NCBI GenBank assembly: GCA_016218665.1
Contig: JACRDI010000019.1
Location: 1-64,000 of the forward strand
Direction of reading: 5' to 3'
DNA: 64,000 nucleotides
DNA from: Desulfovibrio sp.
GTDB taxonomy: Bacteria > Desulfobacterota > Desulfovibrionia > Desulfovibrionales > Desulfovibrionaceae
The notes below the pieces were generated by a model, which ran no database searches, was not told the origin of the DNA, and was given only the letters and a program-made list of their open reading frames with translations. How positions within the stretch are numbered: position 1 is the stretch's first letter; each line of letters opens with the position of its first letter. A program made the translations under genes and the position numbers. Below are positions 33,717 to 45,703 of the stretch, piece by piece.

Positions 33717-33904
33717 ATATGCCTCCGGCGGCCAGGGGCATTCGCCCCGAGGGACAGTGCCCCCTGGACCCGCCATGCCGCGAATCCAAGGGGCAAGACC
33801 CTTTGGATTCGCGGAGGGGGTAGGCAAAGCGTCTGGTCATCAGCGTTCCCCACCCATAAAGGGATTCCAACGGGCCTCGTGCCCTTTGGCCCCCGGAGGG
33901 ATAT
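33717..33904. repeat. 188-bp intergenic palindromic element with imperfect terminal inverted repeats (MITE/REP-like)
   Basis: The left end (33717-33738, ATATGCCTCCGGCGGCCAGG..) and the right end (33882-33904, ..TTTGGCCCCCGGAGGGATAT) are inverted copies with a few mismatches. Inside are three hairpins: CCAGGGGCA/TGCCCCCTGG (33732-33767), CGCGAATCCAA/TTGGATTCGCG (33779-33813) and CCAACGGGC/GCCCTTTGG (about 33867-33889). No protein is encoded. The modular palindromes resemble intergenic repeat families I associate with Desulfovibrio genomes. It may also terminate transcription from the gene starting at 34800. Confidence 0.6.
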
Positions 33905-33921
33905 TCTCTTCCGTCTTTCTC

Positions 33922-34800
33922 CTACGCCAGTTCCACATCGTACTTCTGCATGAACTGCACGGGGTTGTACGAGAGCTTGGCCTTGCGCAGGCCTTCGTCG
34001 CCCAGGTCCTGCTCGCGGTTCACCAGGCTGAAGCGATCCTCCTGTGCGGCCAGGAAGTGCTTGTTGATGGCCTGGTACACGCCCTTGTAGCGCGTATCGC
34101 CCTTTTCGAAGTGGATGACGATGGTGTCCTTGTCGAGCTTTTCGCCCACGGTGTAGGCGATGACCTTGCCGCCCACCCGGATGGTGCCGCCGATGAGCGC
34201 GCCCATGCGGTCAAAGTTCTTGAGCACGCGGGAGATGGCCTGGTTCTCGGCCACCAGGGCGTCGGAGGGGTGCTCCTGCCAGCCGTGCCATTCGGCCTGC
34301 ATGTCCAGCACTTCCTCCACGCAGTCGGCCTGCATGGGCGTGTACTCGAAGATGTTGGACTTCTCGAACTGGTGCAGCAGGTTCTTCTTCTTGTGGAACT
34401 TGTTGCCCTTGAGCTCCACGAGCTCGGGCACGGAATACACGTAGTCGAAGTGGTCGCGGGCCTCGGTGGCGTTCAGCCGGTCGCCGAAGGCTTCGCGCCA
34501 GATGCCCACCAGGGCCTCGGGCACGCGGGTGAAGGTGGCCGGTCCGGCCAGGCAGGGCAGCTGGGTCCAGTCCACGGCCGACCAGTCGCCCACGGGGGCC
34601 CAGAAGATCTCGTGGGGGATGGTCTGCTTGATCCACACCAGGCCGTGGGCGATGCGCCACTTGAGGCCGTAGTGCTCCGCCCAACCGTAGAGGTTGGCGA
34701 AGGCGTAGTCGGAAGTCACCTGCGGGCAGGCGGCCAGCGCGGCGCGGTAGGCGTCCTGGTGTTTCAGGCAGACGTTTTCGAAAGTCTCGCAGCTGCTCAT
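33922..34800 (-). CDS. DUF2156 / phosphatidylglycerol lysyltransferase C-terminal-like protein
   Basis: This 292-residue soluble protein has the double GNAT-like fold of DUF2156 (ACPQVTSDYAFANLYGWAEHYGLKW; FDYVYSVPELVELKGNKFHKKKNLLHQFEK; AYTVGEKLDKDTIVIHFEKGD). This is the fold of the catalytic domain of MprF-type aminoacyl-lipid synthases, without their membrane part. Its ATG overlaps the stop of the MATE gene (ATGA), so both are made together. It may transfer an aminoacyl or acyl group. The substrate is unknown. Confidence 0.85.
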   Translation of the reverse strand: MSSCETFENVCLKHQDAYRAALAACPQVTSDYAFANLYGWAEHYGLKWRIAHGLVWIKQTIPHEIFWAPVGDWSAVDWTQLPCLAGPATFTRVPEALVGIWREAFGDRLNATEARDHFDYVYSVPELVELKGNKFHKKKNLLHQFEKSNIFEYTPMQADCVEEVLDMQAEWHGWQEHPSDALVAENQAISRVLKNFDRMGALIGGTIRVGGKVIAYTVGEKLDKDTIVIHFEKGDTRYKGVYQAINKHFLAAQEDRFSLVNREQDLGDEGLRKAKLSYNPVQFMQKYDVELA

Positions 34801-36185
34801 CTGTGGGTACCGTTGTTTCCGTTGCGGGTTCTGGACATGGCGAAGCGCTGCCAGTCCTTGCGGGTGAAGATGTAGAAAAGGATGACGGCCTGGCAGGCCT
34901 GGGAGGCCAGCATGGAGATCCACACGCCCGTGGCCGAGCCCAGGATGACGTGGCCCAGCACGTAGGCCAGGGGCAGGCGCACCACCCACGTGCCCAGCCC
35001 CATGCCGAGCAGATTGTACACCGTGGCCCCCGCGCCCGCCAGGGCCCCGGCAAGGATCATGGTGGTGAGGGTGAAGGGGATGGCCAGCACGTTGTACACG
35101 AGGTAGTTCTGGGCCTCGGCCTGCACCTCTGCCTTGGGGGCGATGAAGGCGGCGATGTCGCCCAGGAAGGGCCAGAGCAGGGCGGCCAGCAGGCCGATGC
35201 CCGCGAGCCCGATGCCCAGGATGCGCAGGCCCATGCGCCGGGCCTCCACAGGTTGCCCGGCGCCCAGCAGATGGCCCACGAGGATGCTGGCCGTGAGGTT
35301 GAGCGCGAAGGCGGGCAGGAAGAGCAGGGATTCCACCCGCGCGCCGGCGGCCATGCCGGCCAGGGCGATGACGCTGTTCTGCGGCAGGCTGGCGGTGATG
35401 GAAAAAAGCACCAGATAGCCCGCGTGCCACACGATCTGCATGAGGCCGGCGGGCCAGGCCACCCGGAAGAGGTAGGGAAAGGCGCAGCGCACCCAGCGCC
35501 AGGGGGCGAAGATTTCCTTGCGCAGGCTGCCGTCCAGGCGCAGCACCACGAAGCCGAACAGCGCCCCCATGGTGATGGAGGAGAAGGTGGACCAGACGAT
35601 GCCCTGCACGCCGAGCTTCGGCAGGCCCCAGAGGCCCAGGCCCAGGGCCAGGTCGCCCAGGGTGTTCACCAGGGTCACGAGGATCATGGTGTACAGGGGC
35701 ACCATCACCTGCCGGCGCGCCCGGAACACCGCGTTCTGCATGATCATCATGTAGTAGGGCGGCAGGGTGTACAGGAACACCTGCAACACATACTCGGTGA
35801 GGGGCTTGATGTCCTGGGGCACCTGCAGGGCCAGCACGAAGAGATCGCGCAGGGGCAGGCCTATGGCCAGGAACACAAGACCCGAGGCTGCGGCGATGGA
35901 AAGGCACAAGCCTGTGTAGCGTTCTGCGCGCAGCGTTCTTTGCGCGCCGAGGGACTGGCTGATGGCCGCCACCGCCCCGCCGGCCACGGCCGTGGCGATG
36001 ATGAGGAAGAGGAACAGCGATTGGGTGATGATGCCCAGGCTGGCCTGCACCCGGTGGTCTATCTTGCCCGCCACCCATACGTCCACGAAGCCGATGAGGA
36101 AGTTGAAGAGCATCATCAGCAACTGGGGCCAGGAGAGGCTCCAGATGGCGCGGGCGGGGTTTCGGGTCAGGTCGGTCGGCTGCAT
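34797..36185 (-). CDS. MATE-family efflux transporter
   Basis: This 462-residue inner-membrane protein has about 12 helices and MATE motifs in both halves (WSLSWPQLLMMLFNFLIGFVD; VAGGAVAAISQSLGAQ; NLTASILVGHLLGAGQ). It exports compounds using a Na+ or H+ gradient. The start at 36185 (MQPTDLTRNP) has AGGA before it; in-frame codons further upstream are not family-like. It is coupled to the DUF2156 gene, so the substrate may be a lipid-linked or amino-acid-related compound rather than a drug. Confidence 0.9.
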   Translation of the reverse strand: MQPTDLTRNPARAIWSLSWPQLLMMLFNFLIGFVDVWVAGKIDHRVQASLGIITQSLFLFLIIATAVAGGAVAAISQSLGAQRTLRAERYTGLCLSIAAASGLVFLAIGLPLRDLFVLALQVPQDIKPLTEYVLQVFLYTLPPYYMMIMQNAVFRARRQVMVPLYTMILVTLVNTLGDLALGLGLWGLPKLGVQGIVWSTFSSITMGALFGFVVLRLDGSLRKEIFAPWRWVRCAFPYLFRVAWPAGLMQIVWHAGYLVLFSITASLPQNSVIALAGMAAGARVESLLFLPAFALNLTASILVGHLLGAGQPVEARRMGLRILGIGLAGIGLLAALLWPFLGDIAAFIAPKAEVQAEAQNYLVYNVLAIPFTLTTMILAGALAGAGATVYNLLGMGLGTWVVRLPLAYVLGHVILGSATGVWISMLASQACQAVILFYIFTRKDWQRFAMSRTRNGNNGTHR

Positions 36186-36358
36186 GAAGATCCTGGGCGG
36201 TGCGGATGTTGGGCCGTAAGTGCGGGCAATCTGGTCAAGTAGGCACGAATTCGGCCCTGCCAAGGGGCGGGCGCGGAATTTCTTTACGCGGCGTCCATGT
36301 TCTGCCATATCTGACCGCATGAACCCGGCGCTTGCTGCGCCGCGGGCCGGAGGTACCC

Positions 36359-36790
36359 ATGAGCGCGAAAAAAAAGGCCCAAGCCAACGCCCCTGCGGCT
36401 GTGTTGCGCGTGCACCTGTGGCTGGAGGCCGGGGGCGGCATGCTCTTCGGCCTGGGGCGCGTGCAGCTGCTTGAGCTGGTGGAGCGCCTGGGCTCGCTGA
36501 ACCAGGCGGCCAAGGCCCTGGGCATGAGCTACCGCGCGGCCTGGGGACGCATCAAGCGCACGGAGCAGGCCCTGGGCGAGGCGCTGCTGGTCAAGGCCAG
36601 CGGCCGGAAGGGCTACGAGCTGAGCGACCTGTCCAAGGCGCTCTTGAAGGACTTCGCCGCCTGGCACCAGGAGGTGGAGGCCTTCGCCCTCAAGCGCGCC
36701 AAGGAGCGCCTGCCCTGGGACGTGCAGCCCTTCAGCGGTCCGGCTGCGGGGGGCGCGGGCGGCGGGGAGCCCGGCCCGGCCAAATCCTGA
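36359..36790 (+). CDS. ModE-like winged helix-turn-helix regulator (DNA-binding domain only)
   Basis: This 143-residue protein has the LysR/ModE N-terminal winged helix: LELVERLGSLNQAAKALGMSYRAAWGRIKRTEQALGEALLVKASGRKGYELSD (positions about 40-95). The molybdate-binding MOP domains of ModE are absent. GGAGG precedes ATG 36359; it is divergent from the MATE gene. It may control molybdate-related genes together with another protein, or act as a simple repressor. Confidence 0.87.
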   Translation: MSAKKKAQANAPAAVLRVHLWLEAGGGMLFGLGRVQLLELVERLGSLNQAAKALGMSYRAAWGRIKRTEQALGEALLVKASGRKGYELSDLSKALLKDFAAWHQEVEAFALKRAKERLPWDVQPFSGPAAGGAGGGEPGPAKS

Positions 36791-36811
36791 CGCCGCCGCC
36801 TCTAAAAAGAG

Positions 36812-36851
36812 AAGGCTGCCCCCGGCGTATATGCCAGGGGCAGCCCTTTTT
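36812..36851. terminator. bidirectional rho-independent terminator
   Basis: GGCTGCCCC and GGGGCAGCC pair around a 14-base loop. The plus strand continues with CTTTTTG and the minus strand with TTCTCTTTTT, serving the ModE-like gene and the converging pnp. Confidence 0.85.
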
Positions 36852-36866
36852 GTGTCTGGCTAAAAC

Positions 36867-39110
<2,244 letters not shown>

Positions 39111-39296
39111 GAAATCTCCTGATGGTTGCCGTCCGTGCGCTGCTCCCTGCCCAGGGTTTAGCCGGCTTGGGGAAGGGCTCTTGCGTGGGCTGCCGCAAGA
39201 ACGCTTTCCGCAGCCAACTAAAGGGGGTCTGGAGACGCGCTTGCGCGGCGGACGTGGTTTGGCGGGAACGGGGGCCCCCGCCGGGGAGAGCCGGAG

Positions 39297-39329
39297 GGGG
39301 CGGAGGCTTGTCGCGCAAACCTCCGCCCC
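39297..39329 (-). terminator. hairpin between rpsO and pnp
   Basis: GGGGCGGAGG (39297-39306) and CCTCCGCCCC (39320-39329) pair perfectly, 18 bases after the rpsO stop. No T-run follows, so it is more likely an RNase-processing or attenuating hairpin than a full terminator. The remaining part of the 236-base rpsO-pnp gap shows no gene. Confidence 0.5.
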
Positions 39330-39346
39330 GGCCGTGCTGGGAACTC

Positions 39347-39616
39347 TTACTTGCGGATGCCCAGGCGCTCGATGAGCTCGCGGTAGCGCTGGATGTCCTT
39401 GTTCTTCAGGTAATTGAGAAGCTTGCGGCGCTGGCCGACCAGCTTGAGCAGGCCGGTCTTGGAGTGGAAGTCCTTCTTGTGCACCTTGAAGTGCTCGGTC
39501 AGGTAGGTGATGCGCTCGGTGAGCAGCGCCACCTGGACTTCCGGAGACCCGGTGTCTCCCTCTTTGCGCTTGAAATTCTCAATGATCTGGGTCTTTCCTT
39601 CAGGCGTCATAACCAC
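39347..39616 (-). CDS. rpsO: ribosomal protein S15
   Basis: This is an 89-residue 30S protein with the signature [17 protein letters not shown] and the conserved [19 protein letters not shown]. The start is taken as GTG at 39616 (reading [10 protein letters not shown]), because AGGAGG lies correctly before it and the length becomes the family's 89; the ATG two codons later is too far from the ribosome site. Confidence 0.96.
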   Translation of the reverse strand: MVMTPEGKTQIIENFKRKEGDTGSPEVQVALLTERITYLTEHFKVHKKDFHSKTGLLKLVGQRRKLLNYLKNKDIQRYRELIERLGIRK

Positions 39617-39684
39617 AGCAGTATCCTCCTTGCCTGGCAGCCTCAGGTGCGGCCTGGCAGTTTCGTGCCGGAAAAGCTCCCCGT

Positions 39685-40638
39685 TCAGGTGGTGGGGGCG
39701 GCGTCCATCCACAGTCCGCGCAGGATTGCCCAGCGCAGTCCGCCGTCCTTGGCCTGAGCCTCCGCAAGGGCCACGGGTTCCCCCGCATCGTCCACCAGCA
39801 TCACCTGCTCTCCGGGTTGCCCCTGGAGCGCTTCGCCGCTGGGGCCGCCAACCGGCAGCCAGGCCCCGTTCTTCACGAGGGCGGCCAGCGTGGGCGGCAA
39901 AACGATTGTGCGCCAGTGCGGGAGCATCTTCGCCAGCGGGATGACCCGCGAAGCGAACTGCTCCGGCTCGCCAAGAACCGCGTCCAGGCTATGGGCGGCG
40001 TCTAGCCCGTAGGGCTCGCACGCCTCCCGCGTGAGCTGCGCAAGCGCCGCTCCGCACCCGAGCCGAATCCCCAAGCTGTGGACCAGGGAGCGAATGTACG
40101 TGCCAGCCAGGCAGCGTACCCTGAACCGTGCGAAGGGGAGCTCGATCTCCAGCGGTTCGACCTCATACACCTCTATCCGTTTCTCCTTGACCGGCACCGC
40201 CTCGCCCTTTCTGGCGAGCTCGTAGAGGGGTTTGCCCTCGTGCTTGGCCGCGGAGTATGCGGGAACTTCCTGCTCTGTGAGGTCCTTCCAGGACAGGATG
40301 GCCTCCCGCACGTCCTCTTGCGAAATTCCTTCTATGCCTTTTTCCTCAACCACGGCCCCTTCCATGTCGAAGGTGTCGGTGGCGAGGCCCAGGCGCATGG
40401 TGCCCGTGTACACCTTGGTCCCGCTGGTGAGGTACCCGGCGAGCTTGGTGCCCTGGCCCAAAAGAACAAGCAGCACGCCCTGGGCCAGCGGGTCCAGGGT
40501 GCCTGCGTGGCCTATCTTGCCCTGGCCAAGCCCGTGCTTGATGCTGTTCAGGCAGCCCGCGCTGGTGGGGCCGCTTGGTTTGTCCAGCACCAGCAGACCG
40601 TCCAGCTGGCCTGCGCTGCGCTTGCGCTTTCTTCCCAT
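39685..40638 (-). CDS. truB: tRNA pseudouridine-55 synthase
   Basis: This 317-residue enzyme makes the universal pseudouridine in the tRNA T-loop. The catalytic [12 protein letters not shown] (Asp49) and the [16 protein letters not shown] motif are present. A C-terminal PUA-like part completes it. The ATG at 40638 ([10 protein letters not shown]) follows the nrnA stop by 13 bases. Confidence 0.95.
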   Translation of the reverse strand: MGRKRKRSAGQLDGLLVLDKPSGPTSAGCLNSIKHGLGQGKIGHAGTLDPLAQGVLLVLLGQGTKLAGYLTSGTKVYTGTMRLGLATDTFDMEGAVVEEKGIEGISQEDVREAILSWKDLTEQEVPAYSAAKHEGKPLYELARKGEAVPVKEKRIEVYEVEPLEIELPFARFRVRCLAGTYIRSLVHSLGIRLGCGAALAQLTREACEPYGLDAAHSLDAVLGEPEQFASRVIPLAKMLPHWRTIVLPPTLAALVKNGAWLPVGGPSGEALQGQPGEQVMLVDDAGEPVALAEAQAKDGGLRWAILRGLWMDAAPTT

Positions 40639-40651
40639 GCCGAGAAATGCC

Positions 40652-41620
40652 CTACACCAGTTGCAGGCCTTCGCCAAGGGCCTTCACAAGGCTCTTCTTG
40701 GCGGCGGAAAGCTCGTCGTAGATGGTGCCGCCGGCGGCGTTCCTGTGCCCGCCGCCGTCGAAAAGCGCGGCCACGGCCTGCACGTTGTCCGCCCCGGCGG
40801 AGCGCAGGCTGAACTTGTACCCGCCGTCGGGCTCCTCTCGCAGGATGACCGCCGCGCGGGTGCCGCGCAGCCGCCGCAGGAAGTTGACGATCTCCTCGCT
40901 GTCGGCCTTGGTGGTGCCGGTGCGGTCCATCATCTCCTGCGTCACCACGGCCAGGGCCACCTGTCCGCCGAAGTGCATCTCCGCGGTGGAGAAGCTCTCG
41001 CCCCAGAGGCGGAAGCGGTTCACCGTCCACTGGTTGCGGATCTTGCCGTTGATCTCGCCGGGCTTGAGCCCCAGGCGGATGAGCCTGGCCGCCAGCTCCA
41101 TGACGCGCGGATCGGTGTTGTCGAAGGTGAAGAAGCCGGTGTCCGTGGCGATGCCCAGGTAGATGGCCTCGGCCAGGTGGCCGGTCAGCGGCACGGAAAG
41201 CTCGTCCGCCAGCTCGGCGATCATGGCTGCCACGGCCGGGTAGGTGTCGTCCACCCAGTTGAACTGGCCGAAATTCGGGTTGCCCAGGTGGTGGTCGATG
41301 TTGGCCACCGGGCGGGTGCCCATGATCTTGTGCAGTTCCGGGCCCACGCGGTGGTCGTTGCCGCAGTCCAGCACGAAGATCCAGTTGCCCTCGGCCCCGA
41401 CGAGGGTGTCGTGCATGGGGCCGGGCAGGGGCAGCCAGTCGAACTGGCCGGGCAGGCCGGAGGGATTGTACAGGCAGAAGTCCTTGCCCATGGCCGAGAG
41501 GATGTAGCCGAGCGCGATGGAAGACCCGACGGCGTCACCGTCGGGGTTGGCATGCGCGGCGATCAGGAAATGGTCGCTCTTGCGGATGAGTTCAGCGATC
41601 TGCTGTACCGGGCTTGGCAT
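40652..41620 (-). CDS. nrnA: DHH/DHHA1 phosphoesterase, NrnA-type oligoribonuclease/pAp phosphatase
   Basis: This 322-residue manganese enzyme degrades short oligonucleotides or pAp. The DHH motifs are AAHANPDGDAVGSS (about 22-35) and NIDHHLGN; the C-terminal DHHA1 domain has LFDGGGHRNAAGG. ATG 41620 lies 29 bases inside rbfA, with AGGA at suitable distance. Confidence 0.92.
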   Translation of the reverse strand: MPSPVQQIAELIRKSDHFLIAAHANPDGDAVGSSIALGYILSAMGKDFCLYNPSGLPGQFDWLPLPGPMHDTLVGAEGNWIFVLDCGNDHRVGPELHKIMGTRPVANIDHHLGNPNFGQFNWVDDTYPAVAAMIAELADELSVPLTGHLAEAIYLGIATDTGFFTFDNTDPRVMELAARLIRLGLKPGEINGKIRNQWTVNRFRLWGESFSTAEMHFGGQVALAVVTQEMMDRTGTTKADSEEIVNFLRRLRGTRAAVILREEPDGGYKFSLRSAGADNVQAVAALFDGGGHRNAAGGTIYDELSAAKKSLVKALGEGLQLV

Positions 41621-41936
41621 ACACCATGTCCTCAAGGAAGTCGTCGTGGGAGAAGCGCAGCTCCGGCAGGGAGCGCATGTTCAGCCGCCGGGCCAGGCCG
41701 GAGCGCAGGAAGCCCTTGGCCTTGTTCAGGCCGTCGAGCGCCTGCTTGCGGCGTTCGGCCCCGCCGCCAACGGTGAAGGTGACCAGCGCGATGCTCATGT
41801 CGGCGTTGAGCTTGCAGCCGGTGAGGCTGACCAGCTCCAGGCGGGGGTCGGCCACTTCCTCAAGCAGCATGGTGGCCAGCTCCTGCATGATCTGGTCGCC
41901 CATGCGCACCGAGCGTCTTGAACCTGAGGCTTTCAT
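41592..41936 (-). CDS. rbfA: ribosome-binding factor A
   Basis: This 114-residue factor is needed for late 30S maturation. The family pattern RRSVRMGDQIMQELATMLLEEVADPRLELVSLT and the C-terminal LRFSHDDFLED are clear. Its ATG overlaps the stop of the DUF503 gene (ATGA) and its end overlaps nrnA, so translation is coupled in both directions. Confidence 0.94.
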   Translation of the reverse strand: MKASGSRRSVRMGDQIMQELATMLLEEVADPRLELVSLTGCKLNADMSIALVTFTVGGGAERRKQALDGLNKAKGFLRSGLARRLNMRSLPELRFSHDDFLEDMVYAKPGTADR

Positions 41937-42235
41937 TCCAGTTCTCCCGCGCTGCTGAACACTTCCGTGTCCGCGCGAACAAGCTCCGCCGGGGAGATGG
42001 CTTCCACCATCGCCAGGGCCTTGGACAGCCGGCTTTCCACCTTGGTGGTCTCGCCGGAAACCGTCACCACCGCCAGCACCAGCTTCTGGTGCGCGTCTTG
42101 GGCGTCCACTTCGCTCACGGCCACGTTGAAGGTGTTGCGAAGCTTCTGCTTCAGGCTCTGGGCCACCTGCCGCTTGCCCTTCAGGGACTCGTTGCCGTGC
42201 AGGCGGAATTCCAAAGTCAGGACGCCGATGATCAT
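41933..42235 (-). CDS. DUF503 protein (YlxP-like)
   Basis: This 100-residue protein has the family start MIIGVLTLEFRLHGNESLKGKRQ and conserved SEVDAQDAHQKLVLAVVTVS. It is always found beside rbfA and infB, so a role in ribosome assembly or translation is likely (YlxP in Bacillus). The precise function is unknown. Confidence 0.92.
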   Translation of the reverse strand: MIIGVLTLEFRLHGNESLKGKRQVAQSLKQKLRNTFNVAVSEVDAQDAHQKLVLAVVTVSGETTKVESRLSKALAMVEAISPAELVRADTEVFSSAGELE

Positions 42236-42289
42236 GTAAGGCCGCCAAAGGGTGCTGGCAATGCCTTGCGACACTGCCAGCGTCCCGTT

Positions 42290-45200
42290 CTAGTCGATGG
42301 TCCGGGCGACTTCCTTGGTCTCGAAGGCCTCGATGACGTCGCCGATCTTGATGTCGTTGAAGTTCTCCAGGCCAACGCCGCACTCGTAGCCCTTCATGAC
42401 TTCCTTGGCGTCGTCCTTGAAGCGCTTGAGGGAGGAGAGGGCGCCGGTGTAGATGACCACGCCGTCGCGCAGCAGGCGCACCTTGGCCGCGCGGGTGAGC
42501 TTGCCGTCCACCACGCCGCAGCCGGCCACCATGCCCACCTTGGGCACGCTGAAGGTGTTGCGCACCTCGGCCTGGCCCAGGTAGACCTCCTGGATGTCCG
42601 GGGAGAGCATGCCGCTCATGGCGTCCTTGATCTCGCCCACCAGCTTGTAGATGATGTCGTAGAAGCGGATCTCCACGTGCTCGGCGTCGGCCATTTCCTT
42701 GACCTTGGCCGTGGGACGCACGTTGAAGCCGATGATGATGGCCTGGCTGGCCGTGGCCAGCAGGATGTCGGACTCGGTGAGGCCGCCGGTGGCGCCGTGC
42801 ACCACCTGGATCTTCACCTCGTCGGTGGAGAGCTTGGTCAGCGCCTCGCTGATGGCTTCGAGCGAGCCCTGCACGTCGGCCTTGAGCACGAGGTTCAGGG
42901 TCTTGGCCTCGTTGGTGGGGCTGGAGGAAAGGAAGCTCTCCAGCGTCAGCTTGCTCTTGCCCACCATGTCCTTCTCGCGCTGCTTGGCGGCGCGGGTCTC
43001 GGCGATCTTGCGGGCCACCTTGTCGTCGGCCACCACCACGAACTCGTCGCCGGCCTCGGGCACGACGTCGAAGCCCTGGATCTCCACCGGGATGGCCGGG
43101 CCGGCCTGCTTGATCTTGCGGCCCTGGTCGTTGAACATGGCGCGCACTTTGCCGTGCACGCTGCCGCAGACGAAGGCGTCGCCGTTCTTCAGCGTGCCTT
43201 CCTGGATGAGCACGGTGCCCAGGGGGCCGCGGCCCTTGTCCAGCTTGGCCTCGACGATGTGGCCGCGGGCGGGCTTGCTCGGGTTGGCCTTGAGCTCCAG
43301 CACCTCGGCCTGCAGCAGGATCATCTCCAGCAGTTCATCGAGGCCGATGCGCTGCTTGGCGGACACCGGGGCGAAGATGGTGGTGCCGCCCCATTCTTCC
43401 GGCACGAGGTCGAACTCGGCCAGCTCGCGCTTCACGCGGTCGGGGTTGGCGCCTTCCTTGTCGATCTTGTTCACGGCCACCACGATGGGCACGTTTGCGG
43501 CCTTGGCGTGGTTCACGGCCTCGCGGGTCTGGTCCATGACGCCGTCATCGGCGGCCACGACCAGGACGACGATGTCCGTCACCTGTGCGCCGCGGGCGCG
43601 CATGGTGGTGAAGGCCTCGTGGCCCGGCGTGTCGAGGAAGACCACTTCGCCGCGGTTGGTGGCCACGTGGTACGCGCCGATGTGCTGGGTGATGCCGCCC
43701 GCCTCGCCCGAGGCGATGCTGGTCTTGCGGATGGCGTCGAGGAGCGAGGTCTTGCCGTGGTCGACGTGGCCCATGATGGTGACCACGGGCGGACGCGGCT
43801 TCAGGTCCTCGGCGGTGTCCGGGGCGCTGGTGGACAGGAATTCCTGCTCATCGAAGGAGACGTTCTCCACCTCGTGGCCGAACTCCGCCGCCAGCAGGGT
43901 GGCGGTGTCCATGTCCAGGGCCTGGTTGATGGTGGCCATCATGCCCATGCCGAAGAGCACCTTGATGATGGCCTGCGCCTTGATGCCCATCTGGTGGGCC
44001 AGGTCGGAGAGGCGGATGTGCTCGTCGATGCGGATCTTGCGCTTGCCGACGGGCTTCTGCTCCTCGCGCTGCTCCATGCCGCCGCGGCGCTTCTTGTGCC
44101 GAGAGCTCTTGAGGCGCATGGGGGCGTCGCCGTCCTCGGAGAGGATGGGCGCGGGCGCGAAGGAAGGCTTCTTCTTGGCCGTGGAGGGGCCGGCCTTGCG
44201 GCGGTCGTCGTCGCTGCCGCCTCCGCCGCCGGGGAACTCCACCACGCGATGTGGCTTGCGGCGGCGATCGTCGCCGTCCTTGGGGGGCGCGGCGGGACCA
44301 CCGCCAGGACCGCCGGTGCCGCCGGCCGGGCGCTGGCCGTAGCCGCCGCCGGGGCCGCCCGCGGGGCGCGGGGCATAGCCGCCGCCGCCGGGGCGCGGAG
44401 CGCCGCCGGGGCCGCCCGGACGGTCGCCGGGAGCGCCATCGCGGCGCTGGCCGTAGCCGCCGCCTCCGGCGTAGCCGCCGGGAGCGCCGCCGGCGTTCTG
44501 CCGGGGCGTATAGGGACGGGCGCCGCCCTCGTGGTGGGTGGCGGAGAATTCAGGACGCCGGGGCTGGCTGGACGCGGGCGGCGTGCTGCCCGGCTCCGGA
44601 CGGGAAATGATGCGCACCTGGGGAGCGGGAGGCACGATGACCTCGCGCTTCTGCTTACGCTTGGGCTCCTCGCCGTCGGCCTTTTCGGCTTCTGGGGCCT
44701 CGACCTTGGGCGCTTCGGCCTGGGCCTCGGCCTTGGGGGCCTCAGCGGCGGGCGCGGCCTCGGGCTTGGCCTCGGCGGCGGGCGCAGGCGCGGCGGCCTC
44801 CGCCTTGGGCGCGGGCTCGGCTTCCTTGGCCTTGGGCTCGCTGATGATGCGCACGGCCGGCTGCGGCGCGGGCGCTTCCTTGACGGGCTCGGCGACGGGT
44901 TCGGCGGCGGCTTCAGGGGCGGGCGCGGCGGCGGCTTCGGCCTTGGCCTCGGGGGCCGGGGCCGGCTTGGGCTCGGGCTTGGCCTCGCTCACGATGCGCG
45001 CGGGGCGGTCGGTGGCGGGTTCCGCCGGGCGGCGCACCACCTTGGCCGTGGCGCGGGCTTCGGCCTCCGGGGCCTTTTCATCGGCAGGGGCGGCCGGGGC
45101 CTCAGGGGCGGAGACTTCCTTCGCGGCGCGGGCCACGGGCTCCGCCTTGGGCTCGGCCACAGGTTCGGGCCTGGCTTCGGAGACGGGCTCCTCGTGGCGC

Positions 45201-45448
45201 TCTTCGCCGCCGGCCTTGGCCTTGCGGCTGCGCACGATGACGCCGGGCTGCACCTCGCGGCGCACCACCTGGGTCTGCGTGGTGGGGGTGCCGCGCAGCG
45301 TCTGCCGCACGCGGTCCACCTCGTCGTCTTCCAGGGTGCTCGAAAAGCTTTTGACCTGGATGTCCATATCCCGCAGATGCTGCAGGATCTCCCTCTGGCC
45401 GATGCCAAGTTCGGCCGCCAGGTCCTTCACCTTGAGCTTCGTCACCAT
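42290..45448 (-). CDS. infB: translation initiation factor IF-2
   Basis: This 1052-residue GTPase places initiator tRNA on the ribosome. A short N-terminal IF2N fold ([20 protein letters not shown]) is followed by about 450 residues of Ala/Pro/Glu/Lys-rich and then Gly/Arg-rich repeat sequence, a second IF2N domain ([20 protein letters not shown]), and the GTPase domain with GHVDHGKT near residue 560, DTPGHEAF and NKID. C-terminal domains 2-4 complete it. The low-complexity middle is longer than in E. coli. Confidence 0.97.
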   Translation of the reverse strand: MVTKLKVKDLAAELGIGQREILQHLRDMDIQVKSFSSTLEDDEVDRVRQTLRGTPTTQTQVVRREVQPGVIVRSRKAKAGGEERHEEPVSEARPEPVAEPKAEPVARAAKEVSAPEAPAAPADEKAPEAEARATAKVVRRPAEPATDRPARIVSEAKPEPKPAPAPEAKAEAAAAPAPEAAAEPVAEPVKEAPAPQPAVRIISEPKAKEAEPAPKAEAAAPAPAAEAKPEAAPAAEAPKAEAQAEAPKVEAPEAEKADGEEPKRKQKREVIVPPAPQVRIISRPEPGSTPPASSQPRRPEFSATHHEGGARPYTPRQNAGGAPGGYAGGGGYGQRRDGAPGDRPGGPGGAPRPGGGGYAPRPAGGPGGGYGQRPAGGTGGPGGGPAAPPKDGDDRRRKPHRVVEFPGGGGGSDDDRRKAGPSTAKKKPSFAPAPILSEDGDAPMRLKSSRHKKRRGGMEQREEQKPVGKRKIRIDEHIRLSDLAHQMGIKAQAIIKVLFGMGMMATINQALDMDTATLLAAEFGHEVENVSFDEQEFLSTSAPDTAEDLKPRPPVVTIMGHVDHGKTSLLDAIRKTSIASGEAGGITQHIGAYHVATNRGEVVFLDTPGHEAFTTMRARGAQVTDIVVLVVAADDGVMDQTREAVNHAKAANVPIVVAVNKIDKEGANPDRVKRELAEFDLVPEEWGGTTIFAPVSAKQRIGLDELLEMILLQAEVLELKANPSKPARGHIVEAKLDKGRGPLGTVLIQEGTLKNGDAFVCGSVHGKVRAMFNDQGRKIKQAGPAIPVEIQGFDVVPEAGDEFVVVADDKVARKIAETRAAKQREKDMVGKSKLTLESFLSSSPTNEAKTLNLVLKADVQGSLEAISEALTKLSTDEVKIQVVHGATGGLTESDILLATASQAIIIGFNVRPTAKVKEMADAEHVEIRFYDIIYKLVGEIKDAMSGMLSPDIQEVYLGQAEVRNTFSVPKVGMVAGCGVVDGKLTRAAKVRLLRDGVVIYTGALSSLKRFKDDAKEVMKGYECGVGLENFNDIKIGDVIEAFETKEVARTID

Positions 45449-45463
45449 TCACTTTTCCCCTTG

Positions 45464-45697
45464 TTAGCGCTTCTTCCGCCGGTCCCCGTAGCGGAGAAAT
45501 CTCTCGCGGCATTCGGCCTGGCCGCACACGTAAAGCCCTCTGCCGGGCATTCTGCCCTTGGGGTCGGGCACCAGGCCGTTCCCCGCTTCGCCTTCGCTCC
45601 GCACGTGGCGGAGCAGATCGGCCTTGGCCAGCCGCCGCCTGCAGATGCAGCACATGCGCACTGGCCCCGCAGGCTGCGGCAGGCCGTTGTCGTCCAT
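45464..45697 (-). CDS. ylxR: YlxR (DUF448) RNA-binding protein
   Basis: This 77-residue basic protein has the family pattern RMCCICRRRLAKADLLRHV and GRGLYVCGQAECRERF. YlxR is encoded between nusA and infB in most bacteria and in Bacillus or Clostridium has been linked to RNase P or transcription. The gene is six bases from nusA. Confidence 0.92.
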   Translation of the reverse strand: MDDNGLPQPAGPVRMCCICRRRLAKADLLRHVRSEGEAGNGLVPDPKGRMPGRGLYVCGQAECRERFLRYGDRRKKR

Positions 45698-45703
45698 CTG
45701 GTC

